From Tribonema minus (Eukaryota > Sar > Xanthophyceae > Tribonematales > Tribonemataceae), in assembly GCA_017506865.1 (NCBI GenBank), contig JAFCMP010000167.1, forward strand, positions 1 to 64,000: 64,000 nt of DNA. Reading direction: 5' to 3'. This document shows, piece by piece, positions 21,805 to 31,709 of this stretch. Every line of letters starts with the position of its first letter. The first letter of the stretch is position 1. The translations under genes and the position numbers were made by a program. The notes beneath the pieces are model-generated. The model worked only from the letters and a program-made list of their open reading frames with translations, searched no databases and was not told the origin of the DNA.

Positions 21805-22182
21805 GACGACAGGGGGGGGGGAGGTGTGGGGGGGCGGTGTGAGACAGCATCGTGGATTAAATAATTAAATTGCGACCTGTTTGTGTCTGCCTTTCTTGTG
21901 TCCCGAATGGTTTGTGTATATTCGTGTGTGCTGGTAGTTCTGCATGTTGTGAGGCAAATACACGTTTGTGCCTCTCACGCCGACGCCGCGCATTGAGTTG
22001 CAAATGTCTCGACGTCGCCGACGTGCCCTTGGTCGCCACACATGCCTCGCGCACACGAATCCATCGCGTCGGTCTCAGTCGAAATCGTGTGCGACACGAC
22101 GCACTGCGCCCGACTGACGGACCAAGCACTTCAACGCGTTTCATCTCGAACTTTAATTTTGTACGTCTGCTCGCAGCGCACC
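21805..22182. other. No gene recognised
   Basis: The 3' flank with G-rich runs (about 21811-21838), then mixed sequence before the short frame at 22183. Confidence 0.4.
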
Positions 22183-22524
22183 ATGAACGCCATTGATTGC
22201 AAAACCGAAGATGATGTGCTGAAACACATCGTGTCGAGCGTGACATGGCGGTACCCGGAGCTGCCTGCGGACGAACGGGGGTGGACGTGTCAAATGGGGT
22301 ACAGACGCGCATTTACGAGTCACCAAGTGTGGTGGCACGCGGCATCGGGGAAATACGCATTCTACATCACCGAGTGCGAGGATTGGGTCACGGGCGACGA
22401 AACGACAGCTCAAATGTATGATTCGTTCGGCGACTTGCTTCACGGCGTAGTGCGCAATCATGCGGTTTCTTGGTCATTGGTTGGTGATGCGTCACGGCGA
22501 GAAGCAATGCAGCACAGGAGGTGA
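22183..22524 (+). CDS. Small unknown protein (113 aa)
   Basis: An ATG at 22183 opens MNAIDCKTEDDVLKHIVSSV and runs through Trp/Tyr/His-rich sequence (SHQVWWHAASGKYAFYITEC) to a TGA overlapping the next start. Its coherent composition suggests a real domain; no family recognised. The four-base overlap (ATGA) with the cap-like ORF at 22521 and the shared strand suggest that the two are parts of one original gene. That gene would have a different front domain but the same cap as the protein at 6714. Confidence 0.4.
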   Translation: MNAIDCKTEDDVLKHIVSSVTWRYPELPADERGWTCQMGYRRAFTSHQVWWHAASGKYAFYITECEDWVTGDETTAQMYDSFGDLLHGVVRNHAVSWSLVGDASRREAMQHRR

Positions 22525-22796
22525 TGTTGCAAACGGGTTCGCTCAAAATTTTGCATCATGCACTGGCTGCACGCCTCATTCACAACGATTTTCAAGCGGT
22601 GGCGCAGCAGTGGTTTCCCACATTAGGCGCACGTAATTTCTCACGGATATTTGGCATATCGAGGTTTGCCAGCCGCATTTTGGACCCAAAAGTTGAGAAG
22701 CGTATCCAAGTGCATTTGCATACTATTGTTGACAGGGACCTCTGTTGTACACGTATCTGCGCAAGAACTGCGGAAAGAAAATGGATGTCAGGGTGA
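22521..22796 (+). pseudogene. Orphan cap of the 32-aa-repeat protein family
   Basis: A 91-residue frame. LAARLIHNDFQAVAQQWFP and LGARNFSRIFGISRFASRI align with VAARLTDKHFKAVAERW and LGTRNFSRVFSVAGVANRM at the end of the 6714-9335 protein, continuing into KRIQVHL versus KAHLERL. Only one repeat unit plus the cap is kept. This is a diverged relative that has lost, or never had, the repeat array. Confidence 0.6.
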
Positions 22797-22895
22797 AATG
22801 CATTACTCTGAGCACATTAATGCTGCTGGGAACATTTTGTGATGCTTAGCAATGTCCGCAAGGCAAGCCATGCACAATAGTGAAGGTCATTGTAT

Positions 22896-25800
22896 TCATC
22901 GCCTCGCTGGGCGTCTGTTGCCGTCGTTTTTAGCCAACTTCGAAAGCTGTGGCCTGCGAAAGTCGTCCATGCCGCAAACCCCCACGTCCGTGCCCCTGCA
23001 CACCACGTACGGCAACACGACAAGCTCTCGCTCCGCTGAAGCGTCGGCGACCAGAAGCTGTGCATCGCGCGCGCTGGCGTCGTCGACGATGAGCACCTCG
23101 TCAGCAGCCGTGGAGACGGAGAAGACAATGTCGCCTGCGCACAAGTCTCGCTTGGGCCGAATTTTCGGTGTCCACTCATACTGCGCTGCGTACCCGTTGC
23201 GTACGACGTACGTGGCAGCCGGCAAGTCTAGCTCGGCGCGCACCTTATCGCAAACTCTCTCGAAGCCAACATTGCACCACACGCCTGCAGCGAGTGTGAG
23301 AGTGTAGCGTGTGGCGATGGTCGTCGCGTCGTCACGGTCGCCGAGACTTCTGCGAGGGCGCGGCCCCTCCTCGAGAATGGCACGAACGCGCGCCCACTCC
23401 CCCGCCCTGCACGCGTCGTATAGCTCGTGATCCGTCGCCGCACGTGGCTTGTTCCGCTCCGTGATCATGAAGTAGTCCATGATGTGTTTCCGCTGAAGCT
23501 CGACGACGCGGCGTTTCGCTGCCGCGCCGGTGGCGGCGTGCTCCTCCTCGTATGCTACTGCGGCAACGGCGTGTTTGCAGAGACTGTGAGTCCCGCCGCG
23601 GCGCCAGAAGTCCGGGCAGATGCAGGTGATGACGTCGCTGCGGCCCGGCTCGCTGACAATTCCGACCACGTAGTGCCCGTCCTCGGCCTTGATGCCTGCC
23701 GTCTCCACCTCGTAGAGGATGTCGTTCAACTCCGTGTCGACGTTGAAGCTGTCCGGAAGCGTCTCAGCAGTGCCGCCGCCGTCGCCGTCGCCGTCGCCCG
23801 AGGCTACCGCAGCAGGGAGGGGCGACTTGGCGACGTTCGGGACCTCCTTGTTTACGAGATACCATCTCGTGCCGACGTGACCTCCGGTGTGTCGGCGGCG
23901 CTGCACCTTCCCGGTCGCATGCAGCCATCTGCGCAACAAGCAAGTGACGCGAGAGAGGAGTGAGGCTCACGAAGCCAGCGCGAGGCGTGCGTGACATGCA
24001 TGTGACACGTGACTTCAGTGGTAACTGTGCATGCAGCCATCTGCGCAACAAGCAAGTGACTCGAGAGAGGAGTGAGGTTCACGAAGCCAGCGCGAGGCGT
24101 GCGTGACATGCATGTGACACGTGACTTCAGTGGTAACTGACCTGCCGTTGACCAGGCGCTGCAGTTCCACGGACTTGACCCGGCCCTTGCCCTCCTTCGC
24201 CCTGGCCGCCATCGCACGCTCGAACGTGTCGAAGTACGATACAGGCGTCCCCTCCCCATCCGCCCTGACCCCCAGGAACAGCGGCGCCAGTCGTGCGTAC
24301 GTGCCGTTGAGGTTGCAGTAGAAGATGGTCTTCTGCACGCTCAAAAAGTGAGATTCAACTTTGTTGGTCGTGTTCTCCAATCCCTCCACATCGCGCGCCC
24401 TGAAATCCCCCTGCGTCCCCTCCCACAGTGTCCCCTCGAACCCCATCGCCGTTTTCAGGTAGCTGATGAAGTCGGCGGGATCAGCGCCGAGGTAGCCTCT
24501 GGTCCCCCATGACTCCACAGTCGCCAGCAGCGCATCGAGTGCCCTCTTGTACACCTCCGCGGTCTGCGCCCGCATCACCATGCGGATGGCGTCGTCGAAG
24601 AACGGAATCAGCCAGTGCTTCTTGCTGCCGAGCTTCTCCTTGAGGTTCTAGTACGACAAAGAAGCAACGCGCACGATTCGTGTTAGCTGGGCAGCTATCG
24701 CACGATGAGCACTCTGTGTACAAGCGATGGACCACACGAAACCATATGCACAAAACCATATGCACAAAACCATATGCACAAAACCACATGTCCTCTCACC
24801 TTGAGCATCGCTTTGATGGAGTGAAAGAAGCAAACGCTGATGCTCCAGCCGGCGCGCCTGAAGCCGGCCTGCGCAGTCGAAGACTTGTCTATGCCCACAG
24901 TAGGGCGGAAGGGCGTGACGCTGTCCTTGGCGCAAGATCGCCACCTGCTGTAGGTCCCGTCCGTCCACCCCTCCTTCCACTCGTGATCGCACGTCGCGCA
25001 GCAGGGGACAGCGAGCTGAAGGGCCTCGGCCATGAAGAATGTGCTGTCGCAGTCCTCCGTGTTTGATATGGACGCGACGAGCGGCCTGAAACCGCCGACG
25101 GGGAGCGGCACGGGGCAGCCGATGACCGAGAAGGCCGGCTTCTGCGGCGCCGCTTTCCAGTTCGTGTCCGAGAGCACGAACTGGACGCTCTTGTCGCGCA
25201 GCGCGTCCAGCGCCTTCTCCGATGAGAGGACGAGCTGCATCTTCTCTCCGCTCTCGGCTCTGTAGTAGAGCGCGATAACCCCGTTTGGCAGCGGGGTGGC
25301 CATGCTGAGAGCGTGTTGGCGGACCACGGCGTCGAAGGCGGTGAACGTGCCGGGGACGGCGCTGCACGTCAGTCTCGCGGCGTACGACACCACGTTGCTG
25401 TAGTGTATGCGCCCGAGGTGGCACCTGCCGGTGAGTCTGGCCCCCTGCGGCACCAGTGCCAGCGCGTCCCGTATCGCCTTGCTGCGGCACACGGCTCCCG
25501 CTTGGCACGTGTTGCGGATGTAGTCGTCGAAGATGAGGCTGAGGTCGAGTTTCTGCAAGTCGACCGGCACGGGCACGACGCGATCCGCGGTGTGCCGCCC
25601 CGTGATCTGCAATTGCACAGTGTGCTTCAACACCTGCGCGATGGTCGCAGTGACGCGCACTTCGACCGCGCAATGATGGTTCGCCCCCCTTCGCCACGTG
25701 CAGCCGGGCGCGCACGATCCGTCACCGGCGGCGGCGGCGCACCACTGTCCCTTCGCACCCGGGTTCTTGCGGCAGTTCGCCCCGCTACCGCCGCTGCCGC

Positions 25801-27594
25801 CGGCGCAGTGCAGCAGCAGCCTGAAAACCTGCCTGTTGAGCTTTCCGAGGGCCACCAGCTCTCTGCCCGCGGGCGACAGCGTGTACCGGTTGTCGATCCT
25901 GCGAACAGGGGGACGCGAAAGAAGGTGTCAGCGCGTGCCATGAGATGCACTCAGTCATGCCAAGGCAAGCAGAAGAGCGTGATGCGCGCCACCACGTACC
26001 TATGCTTGCCGACGCCCGTCTTGTTGCCGGCTGCCGTGTGCTCAACCCCCAGCTCTCGGCTGTCCTCCTGGCTGACCGGGAACATCCGGTGGTTGCCGGC
26101 GAGGAAGTTGTAGGTCGACAGCTCCGGGCAGTAGAACTCCATGAATGCCAGCGCGCTGGTCACGTGCATCGTGTACGTGCGGTCCCCCCTTTCCTCCACG
26201 CTGGCCAGACATTCCGCGCGACGCAGCTCGTTCTCTGTCACGAGTGATTGCGGCGGCTGACGCGGCGGCGCTGCGGGCTCCGCCGCCACGCCCACGAGCC
26301 GCTCCGTGCGTGCCCGCTTGGGTGCCCTCTCCTCCTCGTCTGAGTCGTCCAAGTCGAAGGTGCAGACGTTGCTGAAGTCGACGTCCTCTTCCCCGTTGTC
26401 ACCCTCCCCGTCGCACTCTGCGGGCGATGGCGACCGCGGCCGCCGTGGCAGCGTCAGCAGCAGGGGCGCCCGTGCGGCGCGAAGTGGACGGCTCCCTTCG
26501 TCGGAGTCGCTCTCGTCTTCATCCCCGTCATCGTCCGCTTCGGAATCGGTGTCAGCGGACGCAGCAAGTGGCGGCGGCGTCTGCTGTGGATGCGGCGACT
26601 GCGGCTGTTGTGGAAGAAGAGACGGCCGTGGCTGCTGCTGCGCCGCCGCGTGCTGAGCTGCAATTTTTACCAAGGCTGCGCGTGCCACATCCAAGTCCTG
26701 CACCGCTGGCAGTACCTGCCAGTGAGCCGCTGCGTCCAGCTGCAGCTGCTGTTGCTGCTGAGCCGATTGCTGAGCCGGTTGCTGCGCCGCCGCCGCCGCT
26801 TGCTGCTGTTGCTGCTGAGCCGCCGCCGCTGCTGCCGCTGCTGCTGCCGCCGCTTGCTGCTGCTGCTGAGCCGCCGCGTCCAGCTGCAGCTGCTGTCGCT
26901 GCTGAGCCGGTTGCTGCGCCGCCGCCGCCGCTTGCTGCTGTTGCTGCTGAGCCGCCGCCGCTGCTGCCGCCGCTTGCTGCTGCTGCTGCTGAGCCGCCGC
27001 CTGCTGCTGCTGCTGCTGGGCCGCCGCCGCCACCTGCTGAGCCGCCGCCTGCTGCTGCTGCTGCTGGGCCGCCGCCGCCACGTGCTGAGCCGCCGCCTGC
27101 TGCTGCTGCTGCTGGGCCGCCGCCGCCACCTGCTGAGCCGCCGCCTGCTGCTGCTGCTGGGCCGCCGCCGCCACCTGCTGAGCCGCCGCCTGCTGCTGCT
27201 GCTGGGCCGCCGCCGCCACCTGCTGAGCCGCCGCCTGCTGCTGCTGCTGCTGAGCCGCCGCTTGCTGCTCAGCCGCCGCTTGCTGCTCAGCCGCCGCTTG
27301 CTGCTGCCAAACTTGCTGCTGCAGATGAATATACTGCTGCTGGTACAGCTGCTGTTGGTACATCTGCTGCTGGTACAGCTGCTGCTGGTACAGCTGCTGC
27401 TGGTACAGCTGCTGCTGGTACAGCTGCTGCTGGTACATCTGCTGTTGCTGGTGTGGCATTGATTGCTGCTGCAGCAGTACCGCTGTAGCAATGGGAGCTC
27501 GGCGCTGCGGCATTAAGACAGCTGCTGTAGCTGACAAGGCTGAAGTATTGCTGCTACGGCTGTAATTGCTGCTGCTGCGTTCCGGCATGGACAT
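22896..27594 (-). CDS. MULE-type transposase with polyGln N-terminus, SWIM finger and PDZ-like domain (copy 2)
   Basis: Exons on the minus strand: 27594-26000, 25898-24800, 24647-24142, 23928-22896, all in phase with GT-AG introns; 1410 aa. The first exon is Gln/Ala-rich (YQQQL repeats, then long Gln/Ala runs), then acidic, then a domain with FMEFYCPELSTYNFLAGNH. Later exons parallel copy 1: FVLSDTNWKA and VGIDKSSTAQAGF with CFFHSIKAM (MULE catalytic core), LENTTNKVESHFLSVQ, a SWIM finger CICPDFWRRGGTHSLCKH, and a PDZ-like end (LCAGDIVFSVST). Two introns sit at equivalent places in both copies, so they are paralogues, but sequence identity is low and the duplication is old. The start could also be 27651 or 27588. 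It looks intact. Confidence 0.75.
23917..24139. repeat. 112-bp tandem duplication at an intron-exon border
   Basis: The block from GCATGCAGCCATCTGCGC to GACTTCAGTGGTAACTG occurs at 23917-24028 and again from 24029, differing at a few bases. It duplicates the 3' splice site of the last intron of transposase copy 2. Confidence 0.85.
24739..24788. repeat. Three and a half copies of AAACCATATGCACA
   Basis: A perfect 14-bp tandem repeat inside an intron of transposase copy 2. Confidence 0.85.
26720..27470. repeat. CTG/CAG-type coding repeat (Gln/Ala and YQQQL)
   Basis: On the minus strand this encodes blocks QQQQQAAAQQVAAAA and about seven YQQQL/M units. Open frames on the plus strand and in other minus frames are by-products. 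Confidence 0.85.
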
Positions 27595-28050
27595 GGTTGT
27601 GCTGCTGCTGCTGCACTGCTGCTGTATCACGCAGCTCCGGCTCAATGGCAAACAGGTGGCTGTCGGCTCAATTGCTGCTATTGCTGCTGGCTACTGCTGT
27701 GGATGGCGCTGCTCTGCTGCTCCTGTGCTGATCCGGCTCAATGGCGCAGTGATTGCTGCTGATGGCGCAGGCAGCTTGCTGCTACTGCTGCGCTGGAATG
27801 CCTCCGCTGCTGCTCTCCCTGCTGCGCTGTGCTCTGCTGTGCTCTGCGGCGCTCTGCTGGTGTCCTGTGGTTGTGAGTGGTGTGTCTGCTACAGGTTAGC
27901 ACTTGCGTGACAGGAGGGACGCTTCACGCTACTCTTTAAAACCTTTCGTTTCTGTGCTCATCACTGCCAAAGGTCCATCCCGCAGCCGATATTGCGGCTG
28001 CGGTTCCAGGGTGCGGTTTTTCAATGCAAAGCTTCTCCTCTGTGTCACAG
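27595..28050. other. Intergenic CTG-rich sequence between divergent genes
   Basis: Interrupted CTG/GCT triplets up to about 27850, then ordinary sequence with the acceptor TGTGTCACAG ending at 28050. The missing N-terminal exon(s) of the Fanzor-like gene could be here, but I cannot place one. Confidence 0.4.
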
Positions 28051-29924
28051 GTTGGGTACATCAATGAGGAGCTGGGGGATGTGCTGGAGGGGGAGGTGGC
28101 TGAAGGCCCCAATGGGGTGTTCCGCCTCCAGCGTGTGCACAGGGAGATAGGGGCTACGGTGGCGGACGGTACCCCTGCTGCACAGGAGCGGCTGCACGCC
28201 CTGGACCATGTCGTGGTGACTGGGGTGGACCCGGGCCAGGTGCTGGCTTTCAGTGCGGTCACTGCCCTTGGCCAGCGCTGGAGGCGCGATAGCGCCGCGG
28301 ATTTTGCAGCAAATCCGCCCCCAGAGGGCGAGGGCGTAACAGCGCAGGAGGTGTCAGGGGCGGACTACCGCGACTGGGCACTGTCTGTGCGCAATGAGGA
28401 GGGGGAGGCGCAACGCCGCGGGGCCAACCAGGCGTACGGCGATGCACTCGCGGCACTCGCGGACAGGCACACGCGCACGGGCCGCTATCAGGTAAGAATT
28501 GCTGGGCACGGCAGCAGCACCGGGCCTTGTGTTGTCTTGAGCCAGCACCGCAGGCTCTTGCATGAGTGTGCATACATGCATGCTCTTGCCTTGTGTTATA
28601 CTGGTTCAACAGTGCGCAAGGGCCCACTGCTGTCTGTCTCAATGCACAATGTGAGCGAGCACATGACGGTTGGACGTGACCGCATTTGTCCTCGTCTCAG
28701 CAAGTGCCACGTGACTGCTACAGTTACAGGAGCGCATCAGATTGAAATGCAAGTCTGCAGTGATGTGTGCGTTCATGTTCGTTGCTGCTGTCATTGAAAA
28801 GCCTTGGGGCTCTCAAGGTCAATGGCATGTCACATCAAGGGCCTGTCATTCAATCAGTCTGGTGCACGTGATGCATGACCGTTGCGTAGATAGAGCCAAT
28901 GATCGTGAGTCGCTGCACAGAGCTCTGACGGTGGGAGAAGAAGCCTTGGGGCTTTTGTGATTGTACATAGTATGTCCTCTACAATCTGATGCGGTGGGCC
29001 CTCACATTACTCTACCCCTGCCCCCACTGTAATGGTAACTCCCACTCATTCTGCTCTGTGTACACACGGTGTCCGTCCTTGTGGCTGCATCATCGCAGGT
29101 GCTGCGCGCCTACTGCACCACTTGGGGGCACCATGCAGATGCCATGTGGGGAGAGCTGCTGCACCCAGCACGACGGCATCAGAGGTTCAGCCGCTTCCGT
29201 GCGCAGCAGGCCGCCATTGCCAAGATGGCAGAAACGCTGGCCCCAATTCGGCTGCAGCACAGGCCGCCGGGATGGAAGTGTGTGCGGTCCCGCGGCCGCG
29301 AGTTTTCACGCCGCAAGCGCAAGCACAGGAGGGTGGCGCGACACGCACAGGAGGCCCCGTTGAATCATCTTCTTCGGCGCATGTGCGCGCTTCCCCGCCG
29401 GCGGCCGCGCCGCCATTCCCATCAAGAAATTGGTGGCGCAGCTGGCATGCCGGTGTCCGACATTGATGACGCCACAGCCATACAGTTCCGCCTCGTGCCT
29501 GGTGTGTGGACAGCCCACGCGGGGCGGCGGCGATGAGTTTGGGCACAGAAACAGTATTTGCCGGAACGAGAACTGCGCTCTCGCTCAGGCGGCGGAGGGG
29601 GGGGTTGCTGTCATCGACCGCGACACCAATGCGCTTGCCAACCTCGGCATGCGCGGCGTCTATGCCACGTGCGGCGTCGATGTCATCATCCCGGGGTATG
29701 TCCCGGCGGATCAAGAAGAGGAGGAGGACACCGAAGAGGGGGAAAGCGACGAGGAGGACGGCGATGAGGAGGACGGCGACGAGGAAGACGACGAGGAGGA
29801 GGATGGCGAGGAGGGCGGCGACGTTGACGAGGGCGGTGATGGGGCAGTGGGGGGCGTCGATGACGGGGAGGGCGGTGGTGACGAGGAGGGGGTTGACGAG
29901 GAGTGGGATGCCATAATGGCATGA
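28051..29924 (+). CDS. Fanzor-like (TnpB-related) nuclease gene, probably decayed
   Basis: Exon 28051-28491 and the exon from 29099 join in phase across a GT-AG intron. The first holds HVVVTGVDPGQVLAFSAVTA, the RuvC-I motif with its catalytic Asp. The second begins VLRAYCTTWGHHADAMWGEL and RFSRFRAQQAAIAKMAETLA, the helical part that Fanzors carry before the last motifs. From 29364 a block reads IIFFGACARFPAGG, IPIKKLVAQLACRC, then a zinc ribbon SCLVCGQ...CRNENC, then VIDRDTNALANL, the RuvC-III motif, and a long acidic tail to 29921. Fanzors are eukaryotic RNA-guided nucleases related to TnpB and carried by transposons and some large viruses. The frame is not continuous between the second exon and the 29364 block. 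The usual Glu before the Tyr/Phe-x-Ser/Thr-Ser zinc-ribbon entry reads Pro-Gln-Pro-Tyr. The N-terminus was not found. Activity is doubtful; the family call is fairly sure. Confidence 0.65.
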
Positions 29925-29948
29925 GGGGCAGTATTAAGGTTATGCAGC

Positions 29949-29979
29949 GGGGGTGGGGTGGGGGGGGGGGGGGGGGGGA
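29949..29979 (+). repeat. Long G run
   Basis: GGGGTGGGGTG followed by about 20 consecutive G just after the Fanzor-like stop. It is likely to be of uncertain length in any assembly. Confidence 0.85.
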
Positions 29980-31709
29980 CAGGCACGGGGGGTTCCGTCA
30001 TGCGGTGTGCGGGACTGCTGCAGCAGTCACAGTTGCAAAACCAGCAGACAGAGGGTAGAAGCAGTGTACATCCTGCAGTTGTGTTTGCAGGCGGGCGGGC
30101 AGTAGCACAATGCTCTACCCCCGCCAGAATTCTGGGCTGGTGTGCCTTCGGGCCTTGGTCACCAAGGAAACTTGAGTACCAAACGGACGTCGCGACGTCT
30201 ACGCTGGTCAAGGGCGATCTGCTGTTCGCGGCATGCCCTCATAATAGAAAAGCTGACTGCCTGGTGTTGCTGATATGTTTGATGTGCAAGGATGGCCTTG
30301 TAGTGCCACATGGCATCAGCACATTTGTCTGAATTGCGTTCTCGATCAATGCTGTGACGTACAGGTTAAGCACATCTATATTCATCATGATGTGTGCCCA
30401 GAGCACCATCATCGAGGTACAAGACAGCGATGCCAAATGTGCACTAGTGCTGCCTTTGAGGGCGATCGCTTCGGCGATTCTGACACAGCAGTACAACGCC
30501 GTATCCTTGTCCACGATTCCGCCCTCAATCACCTATGTGTCAACTGCCCCAAGTTGGGATATTCGTGGCAGTACAATGGCTATGACACATCTGCTTGTCA
30601 CTGCTAACTGCAGGCCATTGCTTTTGTGACCACATCAGCCTTCTGGCCAGCCAGTGCAGCCTTCACTCTTCTGGTCATGTGTACTTCGAAGTATAAAACT
30701 ACGACTCTTTCGGTGCGTTTATGATATTGAGGACGACAGCTGTGCAACAGGAAACCAGGGCAGCGACTTGTGACTTGACAAGGTCGCAGCCGTAGAACCT
30801 AGTCCTCATGTCCATCTTCCGTGCTTTCATGTGCATTTGCACCTCCGTGCATGGTATATTGTGATTGCATATAAGCCCTTCATCCTTCACTATTTGACCA
30901 CAATTCACTGACCGGTTCACTGCCAGATACTGCTTTTGAGATACGATTCACACGTTCCACTGCTCTGCACCACTGATCAAGTGATGTGGGCTTGGTGGGC
31001 CTGCGTCATTGTCAAGAAGCCATGTGCAGCACGCTGGACTAAATTTCACGAACATGAGCATTTCAAGCAATTCTAAGAATGGCAAGCTAACAGCATTTTG
31101 CTCAAACGATGCGTGCTCTAATGTAGCTTGCACCACGAGTAGATTTCGTTCTCCGTGATAACAGCGTATACGCATATACGTGTGAAACGGGTTACTGCCG
31201 ATTGAACAGTTTTTTTTGGCCTGTTTCCTTGAGTTTTTCAGCTGGTGTACCAGATTGTTTGAACCAATGTCTTACATGGTAAACCATAAGGTGTGTGCTT
31301 GATCTGTCCTGCAAACACTGTTAAGGCTCAAACTTGAAGTGAAGCCGTTCTTGAAAAGGCAGACAACGCAGGTGGATGTACTGATTCAGTTGTTTGCGCA
31401 ATGTACATGCAGCTCACTGACATGCACATCTGTTTGGCGGTATGCTCTAGGCCAGCACGCAGTGTGGCGTTGATGGACTGTTGAGTCATGCAAATGAAAG
31501 CGAATGCTCGCTTGGGGGATGCCACTGCGCCCGCGCTCCTACGGTCTCAGCTACTTAAGACTGAAAGATGACTTGTTCTCTCGTCAAAACTGGCGCCTGT
31601 CTGGCACGTTGCATTGGAGCCTCACAAACTTTTCAGGGTCGAATGCGCTTGCCTGCCATTCAATGACAGTTGTACATCAACACACCAGTTGCGTTCATTC
31701 TACACTTAC
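29980..31709. other. Gene-poor region, one possible exon
   Basis: A minus-strand stretch (about 30260-30530) reads IVDKDTALYCCVRIAEAIAL and similar after a TAG acceptor and could be an exon, but the plus strand there is also open and no family is visible. The rest shows nothing. Confidence 0.3.
30682..30693. repeat. TACTTCGAAGTA palindrome, copy 1
   Basis: Perfect 12-bp palindrome followed by TAAAA, in non-coding sequence. Confidence 0.8.

Noticed and set aside
26427-27488. Long plus-strand frames opposite the Gln/Ala tract
   Set aside because: Pro/Ala- or Leu/Arg-only translations caused by CTG triplets; the minus frame joins in phase to transposase exons.
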